Notes: a model not told the origin generated them from the sequence alone. A stretch of DNA of 48,873 nucleotides from Clostridia bacterium (GCA_900769665.1 CAAGHL010000062.1:1-48873); one strand, 5' to 3'. Numbered from the stretch's first letter, positions 17,744 to 27,149 are shown. Translations and numbers: made by a program.

Positions 17744-18264
17744 AAATTTTCTCCTTATGTACGATTTAGACCAAACGCGCGATGATGTTTTTCACAGCGA
17801 TACAATCTTCTATCGTCGTAAATACGCTCGGTTTAATTAAACTAAGCATTTGGTAAACAAATCGGTGTTCTCGGCGACGTTTGACCGAGGGTACGTTCGA
17901 TAAGAGTAAAATGCACATAGATTACTCGACGAGGAGAGACCGACATCAGGCGTTCGCAGCGTGGTAATAGCAAGGCGGTGTTTTTTCGCTGGGTACAGCC
18001 TCGGCGCAATAGTAAAGTGGTCAACGGCTTTATAGTTCACTTACTCGTCGACGTTAGGTCGCGCGGTGGGACAATACCTTGACAGCAAAACACGATTACT
18101 GCCATCAACTCTCCAACAATCATCAAACTTCGCACTTGCGTGCTACGCTTACTTTCACCAACTCTGCATACTCGCCACGTTGGCTCGACTACTATTTGCA
18201 TAGAAGAAAGACTTTCCCATAGAATATATTACGTACAGAAATCCAAAATAGTGACGAGGAAAAA
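17744..18264. other. Long divergent intergenic region
   Basis: Lies between the DUF3343 and csd-like genes. It holds hairpins (ATTTG/CAAAT near 17848-17862 and CTCGG/CCGAG at 17870-17889) and one copy of the shared 21-bp motif. A 67-codon frame on the minus strand lacks a ribosome site and is not called. Promoters for the two flanking genes should be here but none is clear-cut. Confidence 0.4.
18042..18062 (-). repeat. Shared intergenic motif, copy 2
   Basis: The reverse complement of this stretch is identical over 21 bases to 33472-33492 and contains the palindrome GTCGAC. It lies about 200 bases upstream of the csd-like gene. Confidence 0.65.
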
Positions 18265-19398
18265 ATGATTTACTTGGACAATGCCGCAACAACCAACTAC
18301 AAACCCGACTGCGTGGTAAAAGCCGTGCTGCGTGCCATGACGGAGCTACCCTACAACCCAAACCGAAGCGGACGAGCCGCACTACAACTTCAAGCGGAAA
18401 TCGAAGACTTGCGTGGCAAAATTGCCGCCACCGTCAACTGCCGCCCCGACAGAGTGATACTGACATGCGGCTGTACCGCCGGGCTCAACACGGCAATTAT
18501 CGGTACGGCTAGGCGCGGACACGTACTCACTACCGTGACGGAACACAACTCCGTACTGCGCACCCTTGCCGCACTCAACAAAAAAGGCGTGGACGTAAGC
18601 TTTGTACCCATCGACGAGCAAGGCAACGTGATTGCCGAAATGGCGGAAAGGATGATACGCCCCGACACCTACATGTTGTGCGTAGGTAACGCAAGCAACG
18701 TGACGGGCAAGGCGCAAAACCTTGCACCGCTTGGCAAATTTGCCCACGAGCACGGACTGATTTTTGTTGTGGACTGCGCACAAAGCGTAGGCTACTTGCC
18801 CATCGACATGAAGCGCGACAAAATAGACATTGCCGTGTTCGGCGCGCACAAGGGGTTGCACGGCATACAAGGCGCAGGGGCGATGTGCCTTAGCGACAAT
18901 GTCCTTGTGCGCCCGACGGTGTTTGGCGGAACTGGTACCGACAGCCACTTGATAGAACAACCGACGGCATTGCCCGAAGGGTTGGAAGCAGGCACACTGC
19001 CTTGCCCTGCGCTACTGGGCATGTCGGCGGCGTTGGATTGGCACAAAGCAAACCATACGAAAAACGTACAACACCTACGCAAGTACCAACGACTGCTTAC
19101 CGACAACTTGGCAACCATTGCCAACGTCAAGGTGTACTCCGCCTACAACGACAGCGGCATTGTGTCATTCAACATTGCCAAGCTTGACAGCAACTTTATC
19201 GCCGACGTGTTGCAAGAAAAATTCGACATCGCCGTGCGCGGCGGACTGCAATGCGCACCGCTGATGCACAAGGCGCTTGGCACATTCAATCAAGGCGTTG
19301 TGCGTGCTTCCGTATCTTGCATTACAAGCTCCGACGACTGCTATCGGTTGCTGTACGCCGTGGACTACATATCTCGCCATGTCAACGACATTTTGTAA
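18265..19398 (+). CDS. Cysteine desulfurase-like class V aminotransferase
   Basis: A PLP enzyme of 377 residues, predicted to take sulphur (or selenium) from cysteine (or selenocysteine). YLDNAATT opens the protein, TEHNSVLR and VDCAQSVG hold PLP, and GAHKGLHG carries the Schiff-base Lys196. Cys330 in RGGLQCAPLMH matches the position of the group II (SufS/Csd-like) catalytic cysteine. It differs clearly from the IscS at 42742-43932. The ATG follows GAGGAA. No suf genes are adjacent; the nearest related gene is DUF3343, so a dedicated transfer role is inferred. Confidence 0.88.
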   Translation: MIYLDNAATTNYKPDCVVKAVLRAMTELPYNPNRSGRAALQLQAEIEDLRGKIAATVNCRPDRVILTCGCTAGLNTAIIGTARRGHVLTTVTEHNSVLRTLAALNKKGVDVSFVPIDEQGNVIAEMAERMIRPDTYMLCVGNASNVTGKAQNLAPLGKFAHEHGLIFVVDCAQSVGYLPIDMKRDKIDIAVFGAHKGLHGIQGAGAMCLSDNVLVRPTVFGGTGTDSHLIEQPTALPEGLEAGTLPCPALLGMSAALDWHKANHTKNVQHLRKYQRLLTDNLATIANVKVYSAYNDSGIVSFNIAKLDSNFIADVLQEKFDIAVRGGLQCAPLMHKALGTFNQGVVRASVSCITSSDDCYRLLYAVDYISRHVNDIL

Positions 19399-19421
19399 AA
19401 TCAAGACAAATATAACAAAAC

Positions 19422-19476
19422 AATGCCGTTTTTAGAGTACTACGACAGACATAGTATTCTACAAAACGGCATTTTT
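19422..19476 (+). terminator. Terminator of the csd-like gene
   Basis: Long hairpin: AATGCCGTTTT pairs with AAAACGGCATT, and the inner TAGAGTACTA pairs with TAGTATTCTA. It is followed by TTTTT on the plus strand. Confidence 0.88.
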
Positions 19477-19517
19477 CGCTATAATTCGGTTGTTTTGACA
19501 GGTTTCATGTAGTTGCA

Positions 19518-19883
19518 CTACAATTTCAACAATTGGGAGAGCAATTCCGACAAACGTTGTTTTTGCTCGCCGTTCAACAGTGGCGCCACCCTATTGGCGA
19601 ACTGTACAAGCTGTTCGTTACTTAGTTTTCCTGCCGCTTTTTGCTCAATTACGTTGTTTATAATATCCTTGACAAGTTGTCCTTCGCCCTCGCGCTGATA
19701 CTTGGCGGCAAGGCGTTTCATTTCTTCCACACGCTCGTCGTAGCTTTTGTTTTGCGTGCCGCCACTACTACTTGCGGTATCCTCTTGTGGGGTTGCAGTC
19801 GGGCTTCCGCTAGGTTCGTCTTGTTGCGTGTAGCCTTGTCTGTTGTCTACAAACATATTGCGAGGGTCGTTGTTTTTGCTCAT
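19518..19883 (-). CDS. Hypothetical protein, helical C-terminus
   Basis: A 121-residue protein of unknown function. The first 55 residues are polar and low in complexity (Gln, Asp, Ser, Thr, Pro), and the rest is predicted as amphipathic helices ending LSELLSQLLKL. No signal peptide or membrane segment is seen. GGAG precedes the ATG at 19883; the open frame continues upstream over the promoter, so the longer form is rejected. It is divergent from the next unknown gene, and the 87 bases between them hold a shared palindrome. The two may work together. Confidence 0.65.
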   Translation of the reverse strand: MSKNNDPRNMFVDNRQGYTQQDEPSGSPTATPQEDTASSSGGTQNKSYDERVEEMKRLAAKYQREGEGQLVKDIINNVIEQKAAGKLSNEQLVQFANRVAPLLNGEQKQRLSELLSQLLKL

Positions 19884-19920
19884 TGATACGCTCCTTTTTT
19901 GAAAAGTCAGGTCACTAATC

Positions 19921-19940
19921 ATTATATGTCGGCATATAAT
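19921..19940. promoter_or_regulatory. Palindromic divergent promoter/operator
   Basis: ATTATATGTCGGCATATAAT is a near-perfect palindrome. Each arm supplies a TATAAT -10 box, one facing each of the two unknown genes. Matching -35 boxes are poor, so activation, or repression of overlapping promoters, is possible. Confidence 0.55.
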
Positions 19941-19970
19941 ACAATGATTACAAAAAAGGAGGCGGCACAA

Positions 19971-20366
19971 ATGAATTTGTCTACCGCGCTACTGCTACTG
20001 GTGGCTTGGCAAATGTTGGGCAACAAGTCGAACGACCGACAACAAATGTCGCCGCCCGATTTGAAAAGCTTTCTTTCCGACGACACAAGGACGCTGATGG
20101 ATAGTATCGGCAAACTGTCCTCTACAACAGCCACGTCCGACGAAAAGACCGGCGCACTACTTGGACTAGTGACAAACCCGACAGTCATGTCACTTGCCGA
20201 GAGTTTCCTAGGCGGACAAAAGCCGCTTGTCAACGACGAAGGCTACAACCTAGGCACGCCGTCCAAGGAGTCGCAAGAGTTTTTCAAGCCCGTGGACACC
20301 ATTGCCGACGCCGAAGTAAAAAGCAAATTGTACAAGTGGTACGATTGGAACATCGCAGGCAAATGA
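19971..20366 (+). CDS. Hypothetical protein with hydrophobic N-terminus
   Basis: A 131-residue protein of unknown function. The N-terminal LSTALLLLVAWQMLG is hydrophobic and could be one short membrane anchor; no cleavage site is evident. The middle is polar and the end is YKWYDWNIAGK. A strong AAGGAGG precedes the ATG at 19971, which decides the start over earlier in-frame codons. It is divergent from the unknown gene at 19518-19883. Confidence 0.65.
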   Translation: MNLSTALLLLVAWQMLGNKSNDRQQMSPPDLKSFLSDDTRTLMDSIGKLSSTTATSDEKTGALLGLVTNPTVMSLAESFLGGQKPLVNDEGYNLGTPSKESQEFFKPVDTIADAEVKSKLYKWYDWNIAGK

Positions 20367-20395
20367 CAACGTCACTTACGCCACATACATAAGCA

Positions 20396-20430
20396 AAACG
20401 GAGAGTGTAAAAAAAAAACACTCTCCGTTT
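20396..20430 (+). terminator. Hairpin after the unknown plus-strand gene
   Basis: A perfect 13-bp stem, AAACGGAGAGTGT (20396-20408) with 20418-20430, and an all-A loop. It lacks a strong T run on the plus side, so terminator function is likely but not certain. Confidence 0.55.
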
Positions 20431-20596
20431 AGGGTTAATTTAGCTATCACTAACAACCCTATCTATTTACCGTTTTCTACAACAATTGTAAGTTCACCAT
20501 TTCGGTTGACTGTTCATTACACGCCAAACAATGCGTTTGTTCAGATTTTTAGCACTTAGTTGTCAAGCAAAGCAATAATACAGCCACACATGAAAC

Positions 20597-21976
20597 TTAC
20601 GCTGCTTGTTGTACGTCGGACGGCGTTTCGTTGCCGCTTTCGCCACCATTGTCGGTACTGCCCGACAAACCGAGGAACTTCAACAGCATATCGCGCTTGG
20701 TTTCCGTCGTGTCCATATTGTTGACGTAGTCGGTAATTTCCGCACACACGTCCGCATCGGCAATATCCATTGCGTCGCCGGAAGCCACAAGAGGCAAAAT
20801 AAGGTCGCTCTTGGCAATTGCATCAATCAAGCGTTTGCAGTCGTCCACGCTCGCTTGATCTTTGCCTTGCACATCGTTGTAAATCTCGCTGATGTTGGCA
20901 AACACCTCGCCTTCCTTCTTAAAGTCGATATTGACAAAATCCACGCCAGACAAATCGATTTTGCCGTCGGTCATGTCCGAAGCCGCCTTGGCAATTTCCG
21001 CGACGGTTTCCTTGGATTCCTCCGATAAACCCGACCACACCTTGTCCAATTCGTCAAAAACCTTAGTAATGTTTTCGGTGTTGGACGGGTCGAGCATATC
21101 TGCGTTGCCGCCATCGCTTATTTCGCCCATAGCGTTGGCAAGCTCCATCAAACCCTTAAACGCGCCAATTTGTCCGCTGACTGTGTATGTTTTGCCGTCG
21201 ATCTCCATCGAGCCGACCCAATCAAACGGCACCGAGCCGATTGCATTGTATATCTTGCCCACGGGCGAGTTGACGTACTCTTCCAGCACGGCTAGCATAT
21301 CCGCAGTGCTTTGGTCGCCGCTGTCACTACCGCCGTCGGTTTGTCCGTCGCCGCTTTCGCCGTCGCTAACGCCCGAGCCGTCGCCGTTGTCCGTTGCATC
21401 GGCATACACACCGTCTACAGGGCGCACGTAAGCCGTTTCGGTAGTTTTGCTTGTCACGGCAAGCACTTCGTAGTAGTTGGTCACAACGCCGTTTAGCGGA
21501 ATATACACCACAAGCGCAATCAGCACGCCTTGCAACAAGCCAAACACACCGCCGAGCAAACGCTTGGTTTTGCGCACTTTGCCCGTCTTTTTATCCTCTT
21601 TGCCTGCCTTGGGGAAAAACGCAAACAAAATCGGGTCAACAATAAGCGCCGTCAGCCATTTCAGCAAAAGAAACGCCAACACAAACGATACCGCCGCAAA
21701 GCACACTTTTACCAAGCGCACCAACACTTCCGCCATTTGTTGCGAGTCTTGTTGGATGGACTGTATCAAGCTTTCTTGCAGTGACGTTCCGCCGATTTTT
21801 AGGTTCATAAGTCCGTTGGCAATCGGCTCGCGCAACAAAAACGCGCCCACAATGCACAACACAATTACCACAAAGCGAGTTATCGAACGTCCGTTGCCGC
21901 GCGCAAATCCGAAAATCAATCCGAACAGCACAAACCACAACGACAAAATCGATACGCCGAGTACTACTGCGTTCAT
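20597..21976 (-). CDS. CvpA-like membrane protein with large extracellular domain
   Basis: A 459-residue protein. Four hydrophobic segments in the first 200 residues (about 2-24, 34-50, 90-112 and 142-165) and a CvpA-like start (MNAVVLGVSILSLWFVLFGLIFGFARG) suggest the CvpA/colicin V production family, an integral membrane group of unclear function. A Gly/Asp/Ser-rich linker (about residues 200-230) leads to a helical, acidic C-terminal domain predicted outside the cell. The ATG at 21976 follows AAGGAG; earlier in-frame codons lack one. The long C-terminal domain is not part of classical CvpA. It appears monocistronic. Confidence 0.65.
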   Translation of the reverse strand: MNAVVLGVSILSLWFVLFGLIFGFARGNGRSITRFVVIVLCIVGAFLLREPIANGLMNLKIGGTSLQESLIQSIQQDSQQMAEVLVRLVKVCFAAVSFVLAFLLLKWLTALIVDPILFAFFPKAGKEDKKTGKVRKTKRLLGGVFGLLQGVLIALVVYIPLNGVVTNYYEVLAVTSKTTETAYVRPVDGVYADATDNGDGSGVSDGESGDGQTDGGSDSGDQSTADMLAVLEEYVNSPVGKIYNAIGSVPFDWVGSMEIDGKTYTVSGQIGAFKGLMELANAMGEISDGGNADMLDPSNTENITKVFDELDKVWSGLSEESKETVAEIAKAASDMTDGKIDLSGVDFVNIDFKKEGEVFANISEIYNDVQGKDQASVDDCKRLIDAIAKSDLILPLVASGDAMDIADADVCAEITDYVNNMDTTETKRDMLLKFLGLSGSTDNGGESGNETPSDVQQAA

Positions 21977-22318
21977 AAATTCTCCTTTTACTTTTGGATA
22001 GTTTTGCCAAACGTCGATACAAATAAACAAAATCCGTCATCTATATCAATATTATGCTAAGTAAAAAAGTACAGCAATCGACATTAGTATCCGATTTTTT
22101 ACCGCAAACGCCGATTTCTAGTTACACATTCACACACGCACAAATAATGTTTTAACAATATTACTACCAAATTTGCATTTAGCAAAAAACCGTCATACAA
22201 CAACTTTCGGACAATTAGTCAAGTCGTCAATGACGGTTTTACACTAATTAAATGCTTTATTGCCACTGCGTTTCGGTGCAAAGGTACGTTGTATGCTCCA
22301 CACCTCCGCCACGTCGCA
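21977..22318. other. Intergenic region
   Basis: AT-rich spacer between asnS and the CvpA-like gene. Apart from the asnS terminator, nothing is recognised. Confidence 0.4.
22184..22240 (-). terminator. Terminator of the ftsQ-ftsA-ftsZ-asnS unit
   Basis: AAAACCGTCAT (22186-22196) pairs with 22230-22240. In minus-strand RNA the stem ends in a T run. The loop is long (33 bases). Confidence 0.75.
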
Positions 22319-23713
22319 CTAAAATTGTGCGCTGCCTACCGTGCGAGGGAAGGGCAAAACGTCCCTGATGTTGGACACGCCCGTAAGATACATCACCAAA
22401 CGCTCGAAGCCCAAGCCGAAACCTGCGTGCTTGGTACCGCCGTACTTGCGCAATTCCAAGTACCACCAGTAGTCTTCCTCTTTGAGGTTGAGTTCCTTCA
22501 TGCGTTCCAACAACACGTCCATACGCTCTTCGCGTTGGCTACCGCCGATAAGCTCACCCACGCCGGGCACAAGCATATCCGTTGCGGCAACGGTCTTGCC
22601 GTCGTCGTTTAGGCGCATATAGAAGGACTTGATTTCCTTGGGATAGTCGGTGACAAACACGGGTCCGCCAACGATTTGTTCCGTCAGGAAACGTTCGTGT
22701 TCCGTAGCGATGTCGCTACCCCAATGCACCGGGAACTCGAATTTGTCGTTGTGCGGCTCGAGCAACTCTATCGCACGAGTGTACGTCATGCGCTCGAAGT
22801 GAGAATTGGCAAGTTTTGTCAAACGCTCCTTCAAGCCCTTGTCCACAAAGTTGTTGAAAAACTCGATTTCGTCGGGGCAGTTTGCCAAAATATGATTGAT
22901 GACATACTTCAACATATCCTCGGCAAGTTGCATGTCGTCGGCAAGGTCGGCAAAGGCGATTTCCGGCTCGATCATCCAAAACTCCGCCGCGTGACGAAGA
23001 GTGTTGGACTTCTCCGCGCGGAAGGTCGGTCCGAACGTATACACGTTGCCAAACGCCATTGCGTACGTTTCGGCGTTAAGCTGTCCGCTTACCGTAAGAT
23101 TGGCGGATTTGCCGAAAAAGTCCTTGGTGTAATCCACTTTGCCGTCTTCCGTCTTGGGGACGTTGGCGAGGTCAAGCGTGGTCACGCGGAACATTTCGCC
23201 TGCGCCCTCGCAGTCGCTAGCCGTGATAAGCGGCGTGTGCACGTACACGAAGTTGCGGCTGTGGAAAAAGCTGTGCAATGCAAAAGCCGCTTCACTGCGT
23301 ACACGCATTGTGGCGGAAATAAGGTTTGTACGTGGACGAAGGTGAGCGATTTCACGCAAAAACTCCACGGAGTGACGTTTCTTTTGCAAGGGGTAGTCGG
23401 GCGTGGACTTGCCTTCGATTTCGATTTTTGCGGCTTTTACTTCCAGCGGTTGTTTGTTTTGCGGCGTAAGCACCACTTTGCCCGTTACCACGAGCGCACT
23501 GCCTACGTTAAGCTTGGCAATTTCCTCAAAGTTGTCGATTGTGCCTTGCTCGAACACGACTTGCAAACTTTTGAAACAGCTGCCGTCGTTAAGCTCGATA
23601 AAGCCGAACACCTTGCTGTCACGGATGGTACGTGCCCAACCGCAAACGGTAACGGTTTGGTCGGCATACTTTTCGCCTTCGGCAAAAAGTGTTTTGATGA
23701 GTAGTCTTTGCAT
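22319..23713 (-). CDS. asnS: Asparaginyl-tRNA synthetase
   Basis: Class IIb synthetase that charges tRNA-Asn with asparagine, 464 residues. An N-terminal OB-fold anticodon domain (VCGWARTIRDSK) is followed by the class II core with motif 2 (TFRAEKSNTLRHAAEF) and motif 3 (GLGFERLVMYLTG), ending PFPRTVGSAQF. It starts only four bases after the ftsZ stop, and its GAGAGG ribosome site lies in the last codons of ftsZ. No T-box leader is present, so it is tied to division-gene transcription rather than to tRNA charging. Confidence 0.96.
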   Translation of the reverse strand: MQRLLIKTLFAEGEKYADQTVTVCGWARTIRDSKVFGFIELNDGSCFKSLQVVFEQGTIDNFEEIAKLNVGSALVVTGKVVLTPQNKQPLEVKAAKIEIEGKSTPDYPLQKKRHSVEFLREIAHLRPRTNLISATMRVRSEAAFALHSFFHSRNFVYVHTPLITASDCEGAGEMFRVTTLDLANVPKTEDGKVDYTKDFFGKSANLTVSGQLNAETYAMAFGNVYTFGPTFRAEKSNTLRHAAEFWMIEPEIAFADLADDMQLAEDMLKYVINHILANCPDEIEFFNNFVDKGLKERLTKLANSHFERMTYTRAIELLEPHNDKFEFPVHWGSDIATEHERFLTEQIVGGPVFVTDYPKEIKSFYMRLNDDGKTVAATDMLVPGVGELIGGSQREERMDVLLERMKELNLKEEDYWWYLELRKYGGTKHAGFGLGFERLVMYLTGVSNIRDVLPFPRTVGSAQF

Positions 23714-23717
23714 AAGG

Positions 23718-24896
23718 TTATCCTCTCATTTTTCTAAGGAAAGGCGGAACGCTGGGGTCTTCATCCACGGACAAAGTGCCGCTGATGTTGCCGCCGCTTT
23801 GCGGTTGCGCCATACCGGGTTGCACTTGCGGTTGAGTGGGGATGCCTTGCGGCTCGCGCACTACGTCTTGTGTGGGCGTTGCGTTGTTGCGTTGTACGTT
23901 GGTTGCCGCAACACGAGTTGCCGCCTCACTGCTGAAGAAAGATGCTTGGTTGTTTTGCTCGCCGCTGAAACCCGTTGCAATCAACGTAACTTGTACTTCG
24001 TCCTTCATTTCGGGGTCGAAGCCTACGCCGAACAACACGTTTGCGTCGGGAGAGATAACTTGACGTACAAGGTCTACGCCGACAGTAACTTCTTCAAGCA
24101 ACAAATCTTCGCCGCCGCGGAAGTTGACGATAAGACTGCTTGCGCCTTGAATCGTGGTCTCCAAAAGGGGAGAGTACACTGCCTTGCGGATAGCGTCGAT
24201 GGTCTTGTTTTTGCCCTTACCTTCGCCGATACCCATGTGCGCCATACCGCTGTTGCGCATTACACACTTGACGTCGGCAAGGTCGAGGTTGATACGTCCG
24301 TCTTGCACGACGATTTCCGTAATGCCGCGGATACCTTGCAACAAGATTTCGTCAGCCTTGGTAAATGCGTCCATAATGCTAAAGTTCTTGTCGCGGTTGA
24401 GCTTTTCGTTTTGCACGATAACAAGGCTGTCTACGTTGCCTTTCAAGTTTTCGATACCCAACTCGGCGTTCTTCATACGGCGAGTTCCCTCGAAGTTGAA
24501 GGGCTTTGTAACAACGGCTACGGTAAGTATTTCCAATTCCTTGGCGATTTGCGCCACGACAGGTGCCGCGCCGGTGCCCGTACCGCCGCCCATACCTGCG
24601 GCAATAAACAGCAAGTCTACGCCTTGCAAAGCCTCTTGAATTTTCTCTTTGCTTTCAAGCGCCGCTTCGCGACCGATTTCGGGATTTGCGCCTGCGCCCA
24701 AACCCTTGGTAAGTTTTTCGCCGATTGCCATCTTTTTTGCGGCAAGCTTGTTTAGCGCTTGTTGGTCGGTGTTGAGGGCAAGAAACTCTACGTTTCTGAT
24801 ACCTGCCTTCATCATTGCGTTGACTGCGTTGCCGCCGCCACCGCCTACGCCTACTATCATGATTTTTGCAATTCCGCCGTTAGGAGCGTAATCCAT
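23718..24896 (-). CDS. ftsZ: Cell division protein FtsZ
   Basis: Tubulin-like GTPase that forms the division ring, 392 residues. VGVGGGGGNAVN near residue 15 and the tubulin signature GGGTGTGAAP near residue 103 bind GTP. After the globular domain (about residue 315) there is a Gln/Pro-rich variable linker, and the C-terminal peptide VPPFLRKMRG matches the region that binds FtsA and other partners. The ATG follows GGAGGT. It lies 109 bases after ftsA, with a possible extra promoter in the gap. Confidence 0.97.
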   Translation of the reverse strand: MDYAPNGGIAKIMIVGVGGGGGNAVNAMMKAGIRNVEFLALNTDQQALNKLAAKKMAIGEKLTKGLGAGANPEIGREAALESKEKIQEALQGVDLLFIAAGMGGGTGTGAAPVVAQIAKELEILTVAVVTKPFNFEGTRRMKNAELGIENLKGNVDSLVIVQNEKLNRDKNFSIMDAFTKADEILLQGIRGITEIVVQDGRINLDLADVKCVMRNSGMAHMGIGEGKGKNKTIDAIRKAVYSPLLETTIQGASSLIVNFRGGEDLLLEEVTVGVDLVRQVISPDANVLFGVGFDPEMKDEVQVTLIATGFSGEQNNQASFFSSEAATRVAATNVQRNNATPTQDVVREPQGIPTQPQVQPGMAQPQSGGNISGTLSVDEDPSVPPFLRKMRG

Positions 24897-24931
24897 ATGT
24901 GACCTCCGAAAAAATGAGTGTAAATTTTATT

Positions 24932-24963
24932 TTTGTATGATTGGGGTTGGTTGTCGCTGTCAA
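24932..24963 (-). promoter_or_regulatory. Possible internal ftsZ promoter
   Basis: A perfect TTGACA (24958-24963), but the -10 region (TCATAC or CATACA at 17-18 spacing) is poor. Extra promoters before ftsZ are common in dcw clusters. Confidence 0.3.
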
Positions 24964-25005
24964 CAGTCTAGCGTTTGTGCGAAACCGACAAACCCCTACG
25001 CCTAA

Positions 25006-26148
25006 TTACTTGTGCAAGAAGGCAAACAAACCCTTGCGTTTGCTGTTGCGGATAGCTTCGGCAATAATGCCGTAACTGCTTGTGTACTCGTTGCGCTTTG
25101 TTTGCGGATTGACGCTGTCGTACACGCGCACGGGCTTGCACAAAAGCGTTGCAAGGTAGTCCGCACCGCCGCGTAGATAGGTAAGACCGCCGCCGGTAAG
25201 GAAGATAGGCGTTGTACGAGGAATCTCCTTGTCGCAGTAGCTAAAACTCTTGATGACGTACTGCGCAATTTGTCCGATACGCGCCTTGATGACTTCGTTG
25301 GTTTGGTGAGCGTCCACCGATTTGCCGTTGACGGTGTAGATGTCTCCGTTTTTCACGTCGAGGTTGAGGTTTACCTTTTCCAAAATTTGCATTGCAAAGC
25401 TAAACTCGCAACCAAGCACTTGGCAAATGTCGCTGGCAAGGTAGCCGCTACCCAACGCAAAGGAGCGTTGGAACAACAATGCGTTGCCGCCGCACAAACT
25501 TACGGTAGTTGTAAGGTGACCTACGTCCACTACTATGCAGTGATCCGCACTACGCATTTGTTGCGCCACGTACTTGGCTTGTGCGTCGCACACGTTGAAG
25601 TAGGTAACGTTGGTAATACCGATACTTTGAAGCGCGCGAGAAACGGTCTTTTTGAAGTAGTTTTTCATATAGGAAAAGCTTACCAAGCCCGTCAACTTGC
25701 TTGCGATTGTACCCACTGCGTCCGTCGTCTTGATTGCGCCGTCGATGATGAAGTACACAGGTTTGCCTCCTAGCGGAGTAAAGTCCGTACCGCAACCGTA
25801 GATGTCGGCTTTTTTGACAATTTCGCTAACATCGTTGTCGTCCACCTTGTGTTTACTGCGATATGTAAGACTTGCCTCGCTTGTGGCAACCGCCGTAAAT
25901 GCGCCGGGTACGCCGACGTACAATTCCTTGACGGTACACTTCATTTTGCCTTCCACTTGCAATATTGCGCCTTCGATAGCGTCCTTGATTGTGTTAGGCT
26001 CGTACCAAGCGTTGTCGTCGAAACCGTTGTAATTGCTTTGTCCGACGGCTTTGATGACAAAGTCGCCTGCGTCGGACACTTTGGAGGCTGCCATACAAGT
26101 AATCTTGCTGGAACCGAAGTCGAGTATCGTGACAAAGTTGTTTTTCAT
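25006..26148 (-). CDS. ftsA: Cell division protein FtsA
   Basis: Actin-like ATPase that tethers FtsZ to the membrane, 380 residues. Phosphate loop 1 is VTILDFGSSKITC (residues 6-18), phosphate loop 2 is VVDVGHLTTTVSL, the adenosine motif is FLTGGGLTYLRG, and the C-terminal RKGLFAFLHK is a short amphipathic membrane-targeting helix. The ATG at 26148 follows AGGAGGAG; the 27-codon upward extension has no support. It sits between ftsQ and ftsZ in the normal order. Confidence 0.92.
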   Translation of the reverse strand: MKNNFVTILDFGSSKITCMAASKVSDAGDFVIKAVGQSNYNGFDDNAWYEPNTIKDAIEGAILQVEGKMKCTVKELYVGVPGAFTAVATSEASLTYRSKHKVDDNDVSEIVKKADIYGCGTDFTPLGGKPVYFIIDGAIKTTDAVGTIASKLTGLVSFSYMKNYFKKTVSRALQSIGITNVTYFNVCDAQAKYVAQQMRSADHCIVVDVGHLTTTVSLCGGNALLFQRSFALGSGYLASDICQVLGCEFSFAMQILEKVNLNLDVKNGDIYTVNGKSVDAHQTNEVIKARIGQIAQYVIKSFSYCDKEIPRTTPIFLTGGGLTYLRGGADYLATLLCKPVRVYDSVNPQTKRNEYTSSYGIIAEAIRNSKRKGLFAFLHK

Positions 26149-26238
26149 TAGCTTATGACTCCTCCTGCGGTGTAGCCGCAGACGTTTTTTACTTTTTACC
26201 ACGGTATATCGCATTGCAATACACCGCACCGCTTTACG

Positions 26239-27048
26239 CTAGTTTGCCGAGTTGTCCGCCGTGGTAACGCGCCCTTCCTTGGATACGGAAATGACGACGC
26301 CGCTTGTTGCAAGGTTATCCTCCGACTTGAAGTACACGCTAAGTCCCCTAATCACACGCTCGGACAAATCCATGCCGTCGGAGGGCGACTTGATGACGAT
26401 TGTTGCGGTATTCTTGACGGAAATCATCAAGTTGCCGCTTGTGTCGTACTTAAACACGCCGCTTTCTCCGAAGACAGATGGCATCTTGCTGTAATCCACG
26501 TAGCAACGCCACATTGCGGAAATTGCCGTAAGCACCTCTTGCAAACGTTGGTTGTCGGAGCTGTTGGTGAATGTCAACGGCATACCAACGGTAGGCGTTT
26601 CCACCGACAGCGAGCTGAACGCCGTAGTGATGTCCACGCATGCTACGCCTTCCTTTTGTTCGGCAACCTTGCCGAAACGGTCGACGTACACTTCTGTCGT
26701 TGCCGTAGCAATCTTTGCGCAGACTTCGCTACCGACAAAGTACACCGTCACTTTGTCGGGGAAGCCGACGGTAACGCCAACAGCCACAAAGTTGTGGTAC
26801 TTTTTGTTGAGAGAATTCATGAGGTCGGTTTTGTTTAGCCCGAACACGCTTTTGCCCTTGGCTAAACTCAACACGTCGTTTGCGCTGGGTGCGCCCACGT
26901 CCGCATCGGGAATGATGTATTTGCTACCGTCTTGCGAAAAGAACAGAACTTCGGCTTGACGTACGCTGAAAGTAACCGCAAGGATGACAATCAATGCGAT
27001 TACCGCAACTACCACTGCAATAATGATTAAAAGTTTTTTGTTCTTCAC
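26239..27048 (-). CDS. ftsQ: FtsQ/DivIB-like cell division protein
   Basis: A bitopic membrane protein of 269 residues. A short positive start (MKNKK), one transmembrane segment (about residues 6-28) and an extracellular region with a FtsQ-type POTRA domain (about residues 32-105; YVDRFGKVAE follows) fit DivIB/FtsQ, which links early and late divisome proteins. The start is GTG with GAGGT seven bases upstream. Sequence conservation of this family is low; position before ftsA strengthens the call. A terminator between murA and this gene suggests that ftsQ-ftsA-ftsZ-asnS has its own promoter, though none is clear. Confidence 0.78.
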   Translation of the reverse strand: MKNKKLLIIIAVVVAVIALIVILAVTFSVRQAEVLFFSQDGSKYIIPDADVGAPSANDVLSLAKGKSVFGLNKTDLMNSLNKKYHNFVAVGVTVGFPDKVTVYFVGSEVCAKIATATTEVYVDRFGKVAEQKEGVACVDITTAFSSLSVETPTVGMPLTFTNSSDNQRLQEVLTAISAMWRCYVDYSKMPSVFGESGVFKYDTSGNLMISVKNTATIVIKSPSDGMDLSERVIRGLSVYFKSEDNLATSGVVISVSKEGRVTTADNSAN

Positions 27049-27149
27049 TTAGTGTACCTCGTCAAACATCGTCACCCACGTTTCAGCGGTTGCGCAAGGC
27101 AATGACGAACGTTATTTGAACTTAGTCGAATAATATATTTATTTTACAA

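Noticed and set aside
17837..18040. A 67-codon minus-strand frame between DUF3343 and csd-like genes
   Set aside because: No ribosome site or recognisable family; it covers hairpins in the intergenic region.
22319..23713. T-box riboswitch control of asnS
   Set aside because: The gene follows ftsZ by four bases, so there is no leader to hold one.
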